Of a stretch of DNA of 64,000 bases, positions 37,701 to 49,706 are shown piece by piece. The stretch is from Klebsormidium nitens (Eukaryota; Streptophyta; Klebsormidiophyceae; Klebsormidiales; Klebsormidiaceae). How positions within the stretch are numbered: the stretch's first letter is position 1; each line of letters begins with the position of its first letter. The notes beneath the pieces were generated by a model, which did not search any database, was not told where the DNA came from, and was given only the letters and a program-made list of their open reading frames with translations. The DNA lies in contig DF236956.1 of assembly GCA_000708835.1 (NCBI GenBank), positions 315,346 through 379,345 on the forward strand. Reading direction: 5' to 3'. The translations under genes were made by a program, and so were the position numbers.

Positions 37701-40700
37701 CTATTCAGCTTCCTGGGCCGCGCGATGGACGCGCATTTGGACGCGGTCGTGCCGACGCTGGCAAAGCGCGCGGCCGAAAACAGCGCGTTTTTGTCCGCGG
37801 AGGCAGACATCGCGCTGGGCGCGATGATCGCGAACGTGAGCGACGCGCGCGCGCTCGCGGCGCTGCTCGCGATCGCGGGGCACAAGACGCCCGGCGTGCG
37901 CGCGCGCGTGGCCGCGCACATCGAGGCGTGCGTGCGCAAGATGGGGCCGCGCTGCAGCCGGGAGCTGCTCGAGAGGTGCGCGCGCGCGCATTTAGTTCCG
38001 ACTCCTTTGTTTTGAAAAATCGACTTGATGCCAAACTTTTTAGCAAGCAAAGCAGGGCGATGGAGTGGTCGTTGTAATAATTTCCAGCGTTGCTTGTCGA
38101 TGCCCAAATGACTTGAGTGACTTGAGTAAATTGGTCAGTCTCGATGATCTCTTGGCTTCCGACTTCTCGAGAGCAGTGTGGTTCTTGAGGAAGCTTCGCG
38201 TTCCGTTAACCGAGTTCGTGAATCCATCTTCGTGTTTTGGATCTGCAGGCTCTTCTCCCAGTTGCTCATGTTCTTGGACGAGGGCAACATCGAGACGCGG
38301 ATCTTCGGCAAGCGTTCCCTTTTCGCATTGAGCAGGTGAGCTTTCCTTCATATTGTCCTTGAAATACCCCATAACAATCAAACGCCTCATCGAACAGCAT
38401 GTTTCTTCCTTCCGGGGACTTAGTTTGAGCACTCTCCGAAGCATCGGAACCTCCTATCAGTTAACAAGTACCTTGGCCACGTGTAGACTCAAGCTCAGTG
38501 CATTAAAATCACCCCGTTGGTGTCTTTATCTGTGTGATTGCGGGCACACATGCTCCAGTGGTATCCGTTGCATCCATGCTCTCTCGCTGGTTCATTCTCA
38601 CGACTTCTTGACTTTCTTACTTCTGGATCTGATCCACAAACGAGCCCTCGAATCTCGGCAGATTTTCAAGCAAAGGGCTACGCGGTCCGCAACCGCGTCC
38701 TCCCTGAATCCCCTGGTAAACACAGCCATCTTAAAATTGTCTTCTTATTTTCCACTCGGCTTCTTGTTCACCACATCGATCCGAAGTTAGTGTTTGGTGT
38801 TCCGCAGGCTTCTCGCCTCGAGCGGCGACTTCGAGCCGCTCCTCAAGAAGGTGTCCAACCCCGCCAAGCTCAAGGCGGTGCGCGAGGTGGTGGCCGCAAA
38901 TGCGCCACCCCCCCTCCCCCGAGAGCCCGGCAAAGCCTCCCCCCTGCGGCGAATCAGTCGCGGCAGCACCGGGGAATCGGACGCCGGGCTCTCGCACACT
39001 TGGACGTCCGGAACCGAAAGGGGGGGGGTCGGGAAGGAGAAGAAACGGCTGGCGAGCACGGCCCCCGCGGCGGTGCTGGCGCTCGGGAAGGGATCCCCCT
39101 CGGCGGTGTTGGCGAGTTTGGGGGGGGGTGGGATTGGCGTGGCGCGGAGCCCCCCCGTAGGGGGGAGTAGAGACCAGTGGGGGGAGAGTGACGAACAACC
39201 CCCCAAAGCGAAAGCGAAGCGCGGCGCGAGTCCTGGGCGGGCTCGGGGGGGGAGTTCCGGAGGGGAGTCGGGGGGTGGGGGACGAGGTTTTGGGCCCGGT
39301 TATAAACGCGCTGGGGGGGAAGGGAGTTGGCGGGAACGGTGTGGGGGGCTGACGGATTTGGGGGCGCTGTTGGACGAGCAGTCCCCGTCCGCGATCGAGG
39401 CATCCGTGGTGCAGATTGCGGACGGCCTCGCGCCGCGAATGACCGACGCCAACAGCAAGGTGAGCCGCTTTCGAAGCGTACGGGAACTATGCCGGGAGAT
39501 GGAAAGCAACGGTAAAGATGACTGGTGCGATAATCGAAAAACATCAAGGTGCAAAATTCCGAAAAGCGAAAAACTACTTCAAGAGAAAGGCCGACAGGAG
39601 TCCCATCAACAGTCATTCAGGGGACAGCCGTTGCCCAACGTTCTAAGACAATATGCACGAGGAAATGCATCCGTGCATGTTCGGTATTGACTCTTGACTG
39701 CCAACTTGTTTGGACTAAACCTTCCTCTCTTCGCGAGGAGGGCTCCAATCGTTTGCGGGTGACTCTTGCGTGCTGCAGGTGTGTTCGCAGCTGTTGGGAC
39801 TCCTTTTGAGCGGCGTGAGCCCCTTATTCAAAAAGAAGTTATAGTGAGGAATAAGCCGCTGGCATTGAAGTCACTCAGGGGACGTCCTTTTTTCGTAAGA
39901 ATGAGAGCTCTACAGTTCAGGGCGTCACTCGAGCGACGTAGCCCCTTACTGGTCGAAGCTACATCAAGAAGGCAGGTTAAGGAAACAACTGCTGAAACCG
40001 ACTCATTGAGCGTCTTTGTCTGCGCTATTGCAGGTGACGCTTGCGGCGCTGCAGGTCTGCTCTCAGCTGTTGGGTGTACTCTCGAGCGGCGTGGGGCCCG
40101 CCCTCGGGGTGCTCCTCCCCGCGCTCGCGTCCGCGCTCGGGTCCTCGAACGACAAGAACGCGGCCGCGGCCGCGGACACGTTGCACCAACTGGTACGTTT
40201 TGACCATTTTCCGTTGTGTCCGGATGGGGGATTCTCCAGTGGATTGCCGAAACAACTGTATCTTGTTCTCAAATATTGATACTGCCTGCACAGCGTGTTC
40301 AGAGCATGCGTGGACTTCTTTCCGGAGCCCAACCGGGGCCAAACAGGCTTGTTTCCTCCGAGACGAAGACGAAGTGCGAGAAAAAGCGAGGAAGAAAACA
40401 AGTTTTCTGAACCGCGAACCACTTCGAAGCGTTGCTTGCTTTGAAACGGATGCTCCGCTTCGACTTCAATGTGACATAGAAGTCCGTGATATGCGGTCCT
40501 CTCCCATCTTCATCCGGCATTAGTCGTGAGCTCGACCTAAACAAAAGCGGTTTGTGCAGATTTGGAGATTGCTAGTTCACGTTACGTGTGTGCTGCTTCC
40601 GGCATCTGACTCTGTCCTCATACTCAACGCAGGCAAGTAGAGTGGACCCGGTAGTTCTGGTGCAGCCGTTGACCGCGCGCGTGACCCACGGCGGCGGCCG

Positions 40701-42466
40701 CGCGCGCTGCCTGCTGCTGGACTGCCTGACCGCGCGCATCCACGAGGTGAGTCATTACCTAGTTTTGGTCGAGCATTTTTTCTCCTCCAACAGTCCGGAC
40801 AGAACCAGCTCAGACTCCGCGGCTTTTCGACCGCAATCCTCATCGTACTTGGGAGCCATTGGCGACTGCCGCGCACTCGATTGCACTCGCTAATTCCAGT
40901 CCATCATAAGGGTCCTCTTTCGCTTCTTCCAAACAATCCTCTTTGCTTCTATTCTTTCTTTTCCGTTCAATCAACCCGTTGCGTGCTTGTACCTCAGCTG
41001 GACATCCAGAAGCGTGTACTCATAAGCAAGGCCGTGCTCTTCGTTCCCTCACATTCTTCTCTTATGTTCCCTTTTATCTAGCTTGTCCTATTTTGGCGCA
41101 AGTGCCCGCCCCAAAGCCGTTATGCCAAACGCATGCCGAACGCGCGTGTCTTTCCCTACCAAAGGCGTCGTTCCTTCGTCCGTTCCGTAGCCTTGTTCCG
41201 TTTCCTTAGGTGCACGCTGGAAAGCCGATCCTCATAAGCAAGCCAAATACTGCTTTAGAGGCAATAGAGTGCAAGTTTGAAAGCTGCGTTGCCCTTAACC
41301 TCTTGACCTCTTCAAAACGTGGTCTCGTCCTTTCATTCCGCTCCGTTACCTTGTTCCGTTTCGGGCCGCAGGTGCACGCCCTGAAGCCGGTGCTGATCAG
41401 CAAGGCCGTGCTGCCCATCGTTTCGATTTCTATATACATGGCGTCGTCCGTTCATTCCGTTCCGTGATCTTGTTCCGTTGTCCGCCGCAGGTGCACTCCC
41501 GGAAGCCGGTGATGATCAGCAAGGCCGTACTACCCTCCCCTTTTATATAAGACCGTCGTCCTTCTTTCCGTTCCGTAACCTTGTTCCGTTTCCGGCGCAG
41601 GTGCACGTCCGCAAGCCGGTCTTTGTCAGCAAGGCCGTGCTGCCCCGATGGCCCTTGCCTTCTTCCAAACGATCATTCCGTCCTCTCATTCCTTTCCGTA
41701 ACCCTGTTCGCTTCCGTCCGCAGGTGCACGCGCGGAAGCCGGTACTGATCAGCAAAGCCGTGCTGCCCATGGCCCTGCCGTTGGTGGGCGAGCCGAAAGG
41801 CGACACGCGCACCGCGGCCGCGCGGCTGCTGCGGCGGCTGCACCAGCTGATGGGCGACGGCCTGCTCAGCCAGTGCGACGCCATCTCCAAGGTGAGCGCG
41901 CGCGCGCGGACACCAAACTCAGATTTGACGAATACCATCACCAAAGGTCTCGAGTGTTGACTCGAGTGCTGATCGCCTAAGTATGGTTGCTATGATGCTG
42001 AATGCAAAAATGCTGGTTGCCTAAGTGCGAACTGCCCGAGTGCTGGTTTCCTTACGCGCCAAGCACTTACTCCCAAAGCGCTGATTGCTCAAGTGCCTGT
42101 CGCCTTCCGTATTGCCGATTGTTTTGACGCTGATTGACTAAGCGGTTGCTAAGCTCTGATTGCCGCATTTCTGTTTGCCTAGGGGCTTTCTCTCTCATTT
42201 GCTGGATATGTAAGAAGGTGATTACTCGAGCGTTGAATCAGTTGACAGGTGAAACCAACGAATTGAGGGTTTGAGTACGTCCGGGTCAAGTTTCTGGAAA
42301 TCATATCGTGACAAGACCGCGGTGGAGCTTCGTGAAATCTTTGAGACCTTAACCAGGTCCAAGCAAAGACGCAGGCTTGACCAATCAAATGGAGTTCCGC
42401 CGTCTCTTTCCGCAGGCGAGTTCCGAACGCGTTGCCGACCTCCTCTTCCGAGAAAGCGACCGGTGA
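31722..42466 (+). CDS. TOGARAM: TOGARAM/Crescerin-like TOG-array protein
   Basis: Thirteen exons: 31722-31849, 32522-32621, 32930-33255, 33690-34675, 35010-36568, 36997-37224, 37677-37975, 38249-38335, 38808-39459, 40034-40192, 40633-40746, 41724-41891, 42416-42466. They total 1619 codons with stop, all in phase. Residues 1 to about 225 form a HEAT/TOG domain (LGDLVLKTGPSLRPF, KHRDG). A Gly/Ser/Pro-rich disordered region follows to about 1033. The next TOG domain has NALVCFQELFSFLGRAMD and IETRIFGKRSL. After a short linker the last TOG has LAPRMTDANSK, ALQVCSQLLGVL and HARKPVLISKAVLP. The C-terminal pair resembles TOGARAM proteins, which bind tubulin and shape microtubules, in animals mainly in cilia. 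The start is uncertain: the frame is open upstream to about 31600 and an extra 5' exon is possible. Two exon edges are tandemly duplicated. Confidence 0.88.
31890..31980. repeat. Minisatellite of GGTCAGCA-type units in TOG intron 1
   Basis: About eight imperfect 10-13 bp units around CGGTCAGCAGCGGTCAGCAA lie head to tail, directly after exon 1 of the TOG gene. Confidence 0.75.
36865..36912. repeat. Perfect 24-bp tandem duplication in a TOG intron
   Basis: GTGTCCAAATGCGTCAATCC plus AGCT occurs twice without a mismatch, 85 nt before the acceptor at 36996. Confidence 0.9.
39755..40095 (+). repeat. Duplicated acceptor edge of the TOG exon at 40034
   Basis: The exon start (GTGACGCTTGCGGCGCTGCA and on through LLGVLSSGVGP) has a diverged copy at 39758-39835 encoding VCSQLLGLLLSGVSPL. 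A more decayed copy lies around 39900-39955 (ACTCGAGCGACGTAGCCCC against ACTCGAGCGGCGTGGGGCC). The 276-nt offset of the first copy is a multiple of three. Confidence 0.75.
40990..41775 (+). repeat. Seven-copy array of the TOG acceptor edge at 41724
   Basis: The functional exon starts at 41724 (GTGCACGCGCGGAAGCCGGT). Copies, each after an AG acceptor and mostly after a CTTGTTCCGTT-type intron stretch, start at about 40998, 41102, 41210, 41372, 41491 and 41601. The three nearest keep the reading KPV, two to four residues, then SKAVLP. Farther ones are eroded. The 41601 copy is 123 nt away, a multiple of three, with an open frame into the real exon. Spacing is roughly 104-162 nt. Confidence 0.9.
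41945..42190. repeat. Degenerate minisatellite in the last TOG intron
   Basis: About ten imperfect units around GTGCTGATTGCCTAA lie head to tail. There is no coding capacity. Confidence 0.6.
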
Positions 42467-44066
42467 CGAAAGGTCACCGTCTGCAAGCTGACGCGGCAAA
42501 GTCATGAGAAGAAGGTGCGAAGGTCGTGAAGCGGCTGACTGAGCGCATTCAGCCGCTACCAAAAAGGCTTCGCCTTTAGAAAGAGCTCTCCAGAACGTAA
42601 ATTCATCCCGGCAACTCGGACAGCAGGAGAACTAGAGGCGGCCGGGAGTAGAGCTCGTACGTGTTGCAAAGAGAGAGAAGGGAGGATTTTGATTCGATTC
42701 TTTCGAACTTTTTCGTCGAGATCGCGAGCAGAACTTGCCATTGGGCGAGTTAAACGCGCTTAGAGCACGCAAAAGACATGCTGAAGCACCAAGTATACAA
42801 TGCTTCAACTGGATAATTATGAAACCCGGGCCCAGCGAAGCTATTAATCTCAACACGATAAAGACGTTTAGCTGAATGTTGCGCTGGACGGTCCCGTCCT
42901 TTACTACTATTTGTGCATAGCTAGAAGTAGGTAGGAGGCCCTTTATGAAACCCATAAAAAACTCACATCAGTGAGCCGAGAGAGCCAAGCCCGACAATTG
43001 TGTTTCCTTAGTTTAGCGTGCAAGACGGGCTTTTACACAGCCAATCATCCGGACCTGGCGCGCACCGTCATGCGGCCGCCAAGTTTGCGCACACTGCGGC
43101 GCGCGTGATCGAAAGCTCGAGATGAACCCTCAACCATCACTGGACGTGATCATCATGGCATGTGTTAGGCGGGCGTCAGAAACGCTGAAATGCAGAGCTT
43201 CATGCAGCTCTGCATGTGGGGCACACAAATGCAGTGAAGCTGCGCGTACATACGTGAAGCATTAAGAAAGTCAGCTTCAATGACTTATCGGTGTACCTAT
43301 ATGTGGGCATGGCGGCCTTTTCCGATGAGTCACTGACCAAGCAAAGCATGGGTACGTCATGTGTGCTACGTATAAGGTCGAGCATATACTTAGGTAAGAA
43401 GCATCGCGATCGTGCCGCTTGGATTCATTCAACATGTGCAAGAATGACTGTTGCCAATACGCCTACATCCAAGACCCGTGTCATGTACGTGCCGCTGGCC
43501 GCGGCTGGCGGAATCACTTAACATACAAAAATTGGCGCGACCCGGCACACTATAAGTCTCATACAGCTATGTCCAATCATTTATTGAAAACTTGTTTAAA
43601 AAACAACGATTGAAGTTTGCGAACGGGTTTGCACATGGAGCTGAAATTCAAGGCACGTCTTTCCAGATCAATTATCCACGGCCAGACGGTAGACACTGGC
43701 GTTGAATCTCCTTCTCCTTAACCAGACCAAGGAGATCCTGTACGTAATTTCAAAACGTTAGACCCCGATTTCAACATATACTGTAACCCGTGGACTGAAC
43801 TGTGTTTGTGATGGGAGCGCTTGCAATAAAGTACACTTTAGTTCATACATGTGCGCGACTTCTTGACGTCATCCAGTCCTTGATACAGGCTCTGTTGCTT
43901 CTGTTCGCGTTGCTCTCTAGATGAATAGCCTGCCTAGATTTATGAAGATCGGACGGCCTCCAAGTTGATCTCTTCACCTAACCTCATGCGGCATTTACAT
44001 ACGCTATACAAGACCCCCCACCCGCCCACCCACATAAGCAACCCCATGCCCCCAAACCCTAAGCCC
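42467..44066. other. Intergenic between convergent TOG and GTPase genes
   Basis: No spliced frame. It must contain both 3' UTRs. A local imperfect inverted repeat built on AGCTTCATGCAGCT occurs near 43195-43220. Nothing else is recognised. Confidence 0.5.
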
Positions 44067-47000
44067 CTAGTCATCTGCGAGCGCCCGGCTCATCTCCTCC
44101 GCCGTGTAAATGATTCTCTGGCACGCACCATCGCTGCCGAGAACTCCGCTATTCATCATTGCACGATCGTACTTCTTGTCGCTAAGCACCGAGAAGCGCA
44201 CGTCCACCTTCTCGCCGACCGCCGTCTCGAGCACCTCGACCAAGTGCCCCAAACTCTCGTCCACGCCATCCTCCTCTAGTTCGTCCCAGTACCGGTCAAC
44301 TTGGTTAACCAGGGTTACGATCTTGGTGTCGGGGAAGCGCGCGCGCACTTGCTGGTAGAGGTCGGCCACGGAGCGCGTGATGCCGTTGCCGTAGTGGAGC
44401 ACAAGGACGAAGAAGCTCGGGAGCGAGCGGAAGTTCTGCCAGGCCACGGCCAGCTCCTGCAGCGGACAAGAGCGCCTTTGGAAACCGTTTAAAAGGCTCT
44501 CTATTCCTCTGTTACATCTCAAGCTTTTCAAACTTCCCAAGTCTTCTGTTTACTGGGCGCAATTTGCAATCTCGAGGGGTCTTGTGGAGGTTTTGACGGG
44601 CCTTGATCGTCGTTAAAAACGAGCTGGCAGAGCGGATTGGCGGTCTGTGACGAGGAAGCCCCTCGATACCGAAAACAAGAGGGGGGCGGGAATCACAACC
44701 CAAAGAAGCTGCGTCCGAAAGTCGTCCGGTGTAAGACTGTGACCATCCTTTCTACAGAAGTATGATTCAGTGGAACTGTCTCCTAGAATAGGCCCCTCCC
44801 TCTTCTTGGCTACTAGGCCCGGCAAAGGACGACTGATCTGGACTTTGATCAAGTACGAAACGTCGAAACACATACTATAATAGCAGAGGCGGTTCCTAGC
44901 CTGCAAAGAGACGGTTGGCATTCCGTACTTCCCTTCCACTCGCTCTAAGACCCAAGCGCAGGAGAAATACAGATTCCTAAAAAACTTACGACCTCGACGA
45001 ATGTCTCAACTCACATCCGAAATGCTGTCACTGCCGGGGCAGTCCAGGATCCATAGCGTATCCTTGAGCTGGTAGGCGCCAACGCGCTTGGTGTGCGCTT
45101 TGATGCCGATGTCCGCCACGCCGACGTCCTTGCGGCCGAGTGCGTCCGCCATTGCCTTGATCAGCGTGCTCTTACCTGCAAAGAGTCACGGGGAGTCGGC
45201 TCGTTCATAGCCTGTAACTTTTGAAAGGTACGTCCATGCTGCGCGAAAAATCCTGAACAAGACACTTTCCAAGGTGGACACAAAGAGCCGTCCATCCGCA
45301 AAATCTTCGAAGTGAAGGTGAAAGGAAGGCTCTGTGACCAGGTTGTTCAAAATATCCAGAATGCACAGGTTTTCGCAATTAACCAGATTGGCTGTGTCTC
45401 AAAGCAATCAAAACGGTTCCTTTTCATCACGAAAGACACGGGTACACTTCTACGAAACTGGGACCCTCGTAGCGTCCGGTCACAGCGCTCTGTCGAAGCA
45501 AGCCTTACCATGCCAACGGATTCCAGTCGAGAGTGACGAATCGACAGGACTCACTTGCCAAGCTGCAACACACATGTGTCTGGCAGCCCGGAAGGCCTAC
45601 CGGAACTTCTTCTGGCTCCAAAACCCACCTGCGTTCTGCGGACCAATGACGCCCACGAAGCACGTGTTCCACACCAGGACCTCCAGCTGGTCAACCAGGT
45701 CAAGCAGCCTGCGTGGGCACGTCGGAGTCAAACGTCAGCAATGACGGAAGTTGACCCACTGGTGACCGCACCAACAAGGACTTGACGCACTAGCTGCTGG
45801 CGAAGCTTTCCGTCTCTGATAGTTGCACCTACTGGCTGAGGCGGTGGGTCTTGCAAGAAGCGAGGCCAGTCAAGCAGTCTGGATGTCTTTGTGAGTTGTA
45901 AGCTGGGACCCTTGTGGCAGTAGTCCGAAACTATCAAGCGAACAACCAAAGAAGGAGGAAGCGAAAACTGAGGCGGCTTAGTAAAGGCGCGCCGCTGTTT
46001 GTAAAGGGTGCACTTCAGACGGAAATCAGGGCTGCAGATGTTTGAGTCTGCAGCAAGGACCAAAGCAGACGACCGCCTCTGAAGCGCGCATATTGTTTTG
46101 CCCCATATTGCCTACCTGGCATGCTGCACGAGGGTTTCAATGCTTGCTGACGTCAAGTTCGTCGTGGCAACCCCACAGATGCGAGCCGACCGCCCTGCGT
46201 GCTCCGCCGTCAGCTTTGCAACAATCTCTGCATTGGGAAGCGCTGCGAGGTCCAGCTCCCTCCATTTGGACAGCATGCGTGCCTTGAGGACGTCCGGGTC
46301 CTCGATGGGCTCATCTGAAAGGTCCAAATGTAAGCTTCAGTTTACTTGACATGTCACGAAAGTGAGAACTTGAGAACGAGAAGTATTTTCAACACGAGTA
46401 GACGACCAGAAGTTTCTCAACACGAGTAGACCACCAATTCAATAGTCTGCGCAACGCAGGAATGCCAGAGTCCTTCAGAGACCTTCTGAACAACCTGGAG
46501 GGCACCAATAACGGTATTCCAAAAAAAACAGGTCACAGAAAGAGTGCACTCGGTTCGATGCTAGATGTCAAACTTTGAAGACCTTCGGCTCTAAACAATT
46601 CTCTTAGGAAGAAAAGTACAATAGTATGTAGCAAGGATGACCTCACAATTGAGAGCTGGCTTTTTGGGAACAGAAAGACAGAGACAAAAACCAAGTTTGC
46701 CGACCCTGGTGATGCAATTACTCATAGCTGGGACACAACAAGCAACCAGAACTTGCAATGCAAGCCTGAAGATGCAGACTGCTTGATGCAAATCCAAGTT
46801 GCGACGTCATACTGACGAGTCCGTCAGGTCCTCACATGGCGTCCCCGAGCCCTCCGTCAAGTACCCCAGCATGCAATCGAGCATCTTGAGCCGTGCCACC
46901 TGGCCGACTTTGACTGGCCGGCAGTGCGCCTTGAACATGTCCAAGACCCCCAAAGAAGCAGCGGTCGCCCCAGGCACAACTGCACCCAGGCCACACAGGC

Positions 47001-49213
47001 TGGCGACTCCGCTTGCGGCCTCGACGGCCGCAGAAGCGGCGCTGATGGCGGTGGGGTTGAAGAAGATGTTGTACCTGAAACAAGGTTGGTAGTGACTCAG
47101 TCTTGAGCACAGCGGATTACTTTCTCAAGCAGACGTTCGAGATGCAGAGCATTTGTACCGCGATGGTTCCTCCGGACCCTCTGTCAGATTTCTTGTACTG
47201 CGTGCGCGAGTTTCTCCTGTTGGAACAAGCAGGAACTTGGTTTCCAGAGACTTATTCTCAGCTTTTTCTGTGAGAAGGGGGATGCAGTCCGAGTTCTGCT
47301 TATATGTATCATATGGGTTGGACACATGCTATTCTTACTCCCAAGAAATGGAAGACCATGACTGGACAGTGAGTTCGAAGAGCATAAGCTGATGGCTTCT
47401 GAGGCTGAGTGAGTCTGATACTTAATATTTACGGCTTGAAAGTGTCTCACTTCATTATGAGAGCTTTTGGCTTGTCAAAAAATGAGGGCGCCTGTGAACA
47501 AAGCAACAATCAGTAGCATCGTTAGCAACTGTTATCAACAATTGACGGTATATCGAGCAATTGCTGAACAGTCTCTACCTAACAATACATTGCATCAAAA
47601 ATACTAGGACTACCCCACGTTATAGTCTTCTAAACAATCTAATATGCCATGTGAAGGCAACTAAGACCAGGTCCGAAACCACTCACGCAGTGTATGCACT
47701 GGCCAGACTGGCCTCCGCCGCTAGCACTGCGGCCCCCGCCCCAACAAACAGGAGAGCGCTCATCCCTCCCACCGTGCCAAGGAACTGCATTCTTTTCTTG
47801 CGCCTCTCCCGAGCCTTCTCTTCAGCTTGCGTCAGCTGGACGCGCACCTCAGTCAACCTAAGGGCCTCAGTAACCTTGCCAAAGAAACCTTCCAGGGCTG
47901 TCATCACCGTTGCAGACTCTGTGAGGAGATGGAACCGGAGGGGTCATCATGTGAAGTGACGAAACAGGAGGTGAAGGTTAACAGATGCCTTGGACAACCT
48001 CTGAAAGCCAACTGAATCTAGGAGAGACAAAATGGTTTGAGTCCTGTAAAGGTTGCCAGGTCGGTTGGCAGGTTGGCAAAAGGAGCCTTTATATTCAAGA
48101 CATGCACGAATGGGTCACAAACTGCTCTTTAGTAACAATTCTGCAACTTTGTCAAGCAGCTTGACAATCCTAATAATTATAAGTGCTTAAACCTTTTTCA
48201 GAAAGACTGCATTGGCACATCAACATAACAAACTTCAAAGCTTTGGTTCGATCCCGGTGTTGTTGAGCATTGAAAGACAGCGAGTGGCAAGCAGCCATAC
48301 AAATGCATGTCATGATGCAGAATCTAGATAGGTTACTCCGCAGTTGTTACAAGTGACCTGAACAAACGCTGAGCAGCCCGCTCAGCAATCACAAAGACAG
48401 TCAAAGAGTTATCAAGCAAATGTGCACATTAGCAGTTGGCTTCTCACCGGCCTTCTCTGCTGTCTGAACCTTCAATGTGTCGTGCACAGTTGGGATGCCA
48501 TCCAATGGGCCTCCGACCGTCTCCTCCAACCGCATCAAAAGCTCAATGGTTGCCAAAGCCGCACCCTGCTCACTCGCCTTTGGCAGGCTCTTCTGAAGGA
48601 GCGCGAGCTCTGTCACCTTCCTCAGGATCACCAGTGTGGCGGTGTTATCCTCCTCCTTCAAATCAGCTTCCTTCCCCTCCTCAGAAACCTCCGCAAGGAC
48701 TTCTCTTGCAGTTTCAATCGCAGTCTTCGCGATTACACTATCGATGGTCATTGGGGCCCAGTCCAGCCCCGACTGCATCATCTGCTGTGTCTCCTGCTGA
48801 CCTTGGCTTTGTTCCTCCTGCTGAGCCTGGCTTTGTTCTTCTCGCTGTGCCTCCAGCGACTCTGCTGAATTCGACACCTCAGGCTTGATCACTGAGCTCT
48901 GCAGATCGGGTTCTGGAAGTGGAAGACTGGGAGGGTTTGCAATTGGACCAGCTTCTGGTGACTGCGACAGACTCTCCTCATCATGTCTCAACATGACGCT
49001 GGGTCTTTGCTGCAATGGGGGGTTTCTAGGCCGCTCCCTTGGCACGATATCAATGTCCAGGTTTGTTAAGTACTCCAGAACCAAAGCATTGCTTGCTGCA
49101 GACTCCGAGGTTGTGGACGCCGCGGACGAAGGAGGCTTCTGGTCGCCAGCATCTGTGACCAGCTCCCACTCCATCAGGTTCTCCATGACAAGCGACTCGA
49201 CACCACCACCCAT
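44067..49213 (-). CDS. Unclassified membrane-associated P-loop GTPase
   Basis: Seven exons, transcription order: 49213-48448, 47918-47687, 47074-46836, 46314-46116, 45708-45629, 45175-45015, 44456-44067. They total 689 codons with stop, all phase-matched. The start is MGGGVESLVMENLMEW. Residues 1-255 are Ser/Pro/Gln-rich. A charged stretch (ERRKKR) then leads to a hydrophobic segment (about 301-323), with another Ala/Gly-rich hydrophobic stretch at about 340-375. The GTPase is C-terminal: Walker A GPQNAGKST (501-509), DCPG (550-553) and NQVD (610-613) in place of the usual N/TKxD. The layout of hydrophobic segments before a C-terminal GTPase is unlike dynamins. It might anchor to or remodel a membrane, but no function is assigned. 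Septin-, IRG- or TRAFAC-type relatives are possible. Confidence 0.82.
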
Positions 49214-49706
49214 TTGCTTCAAGTGAGGGAAGTCGGCTTCAAAGGCCAGGCGATGCTGGACCTTTTAATGGCGAGAGACGTGCATCAGAAGTGAGTGCTT
49301 GGCTCGAACATGAGAGAGCGCGCTCCAAACAAAACTAGCTCCTCAGCTTCACTGAGCAGCTCAGCTCAGCTTTGCTGCTGGCCCCTCGAATTTTCCCCGT
49401 TTTCCTTCTTGATCAGGGAGGTTAAGCAGTCGGTAAGACCTCGGCTAAGCCCCTAACCTGCTCTAACCCTGTTTCACTCGCCTTGTGGAGCTTCACCCTA
49501 CCGGGTTTTGAAAGTGGGTTATATCCAGGTAGATGTAACGTGTTGATGCACCAGGCTGCTGCAGTATGAATCAGATTCATGGCTGTCAAGCAAGAGAGGA
49601 GGAGGCTTCTAAAAGATAGGTGAACAGCAATCCTTACACGTTTTGTACAGGAGCTGCAGGCAATTGTCCTTCCTTCTTTCCCCATCCTCACAGCGACGAC
49701 GTTCTC
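49214..49706. promoter_or_regulatory. Shared upstream region of divergent GTPase and BROX genes
   Basis: 493 bp separate two start codons pointing apart, so both promoters must fit here. Short AGCTCAGC-type repeats lie near 49350-49375. No clear core-promoter motif is seen. Confidence 0.4.

Noticed and set aside
45820..45900. Possible copy of the GTPase Walker-A exon acceptor edge
   Set aside because: Only a short CCAGTCAAGCAG-type match, too weak to count as an array.
48422..48888. Plus-strand frames (148-150 codons) at the GTPase first exon
   Set aside because: Antisense to a phase-consistent exon with a sensible start and donor.
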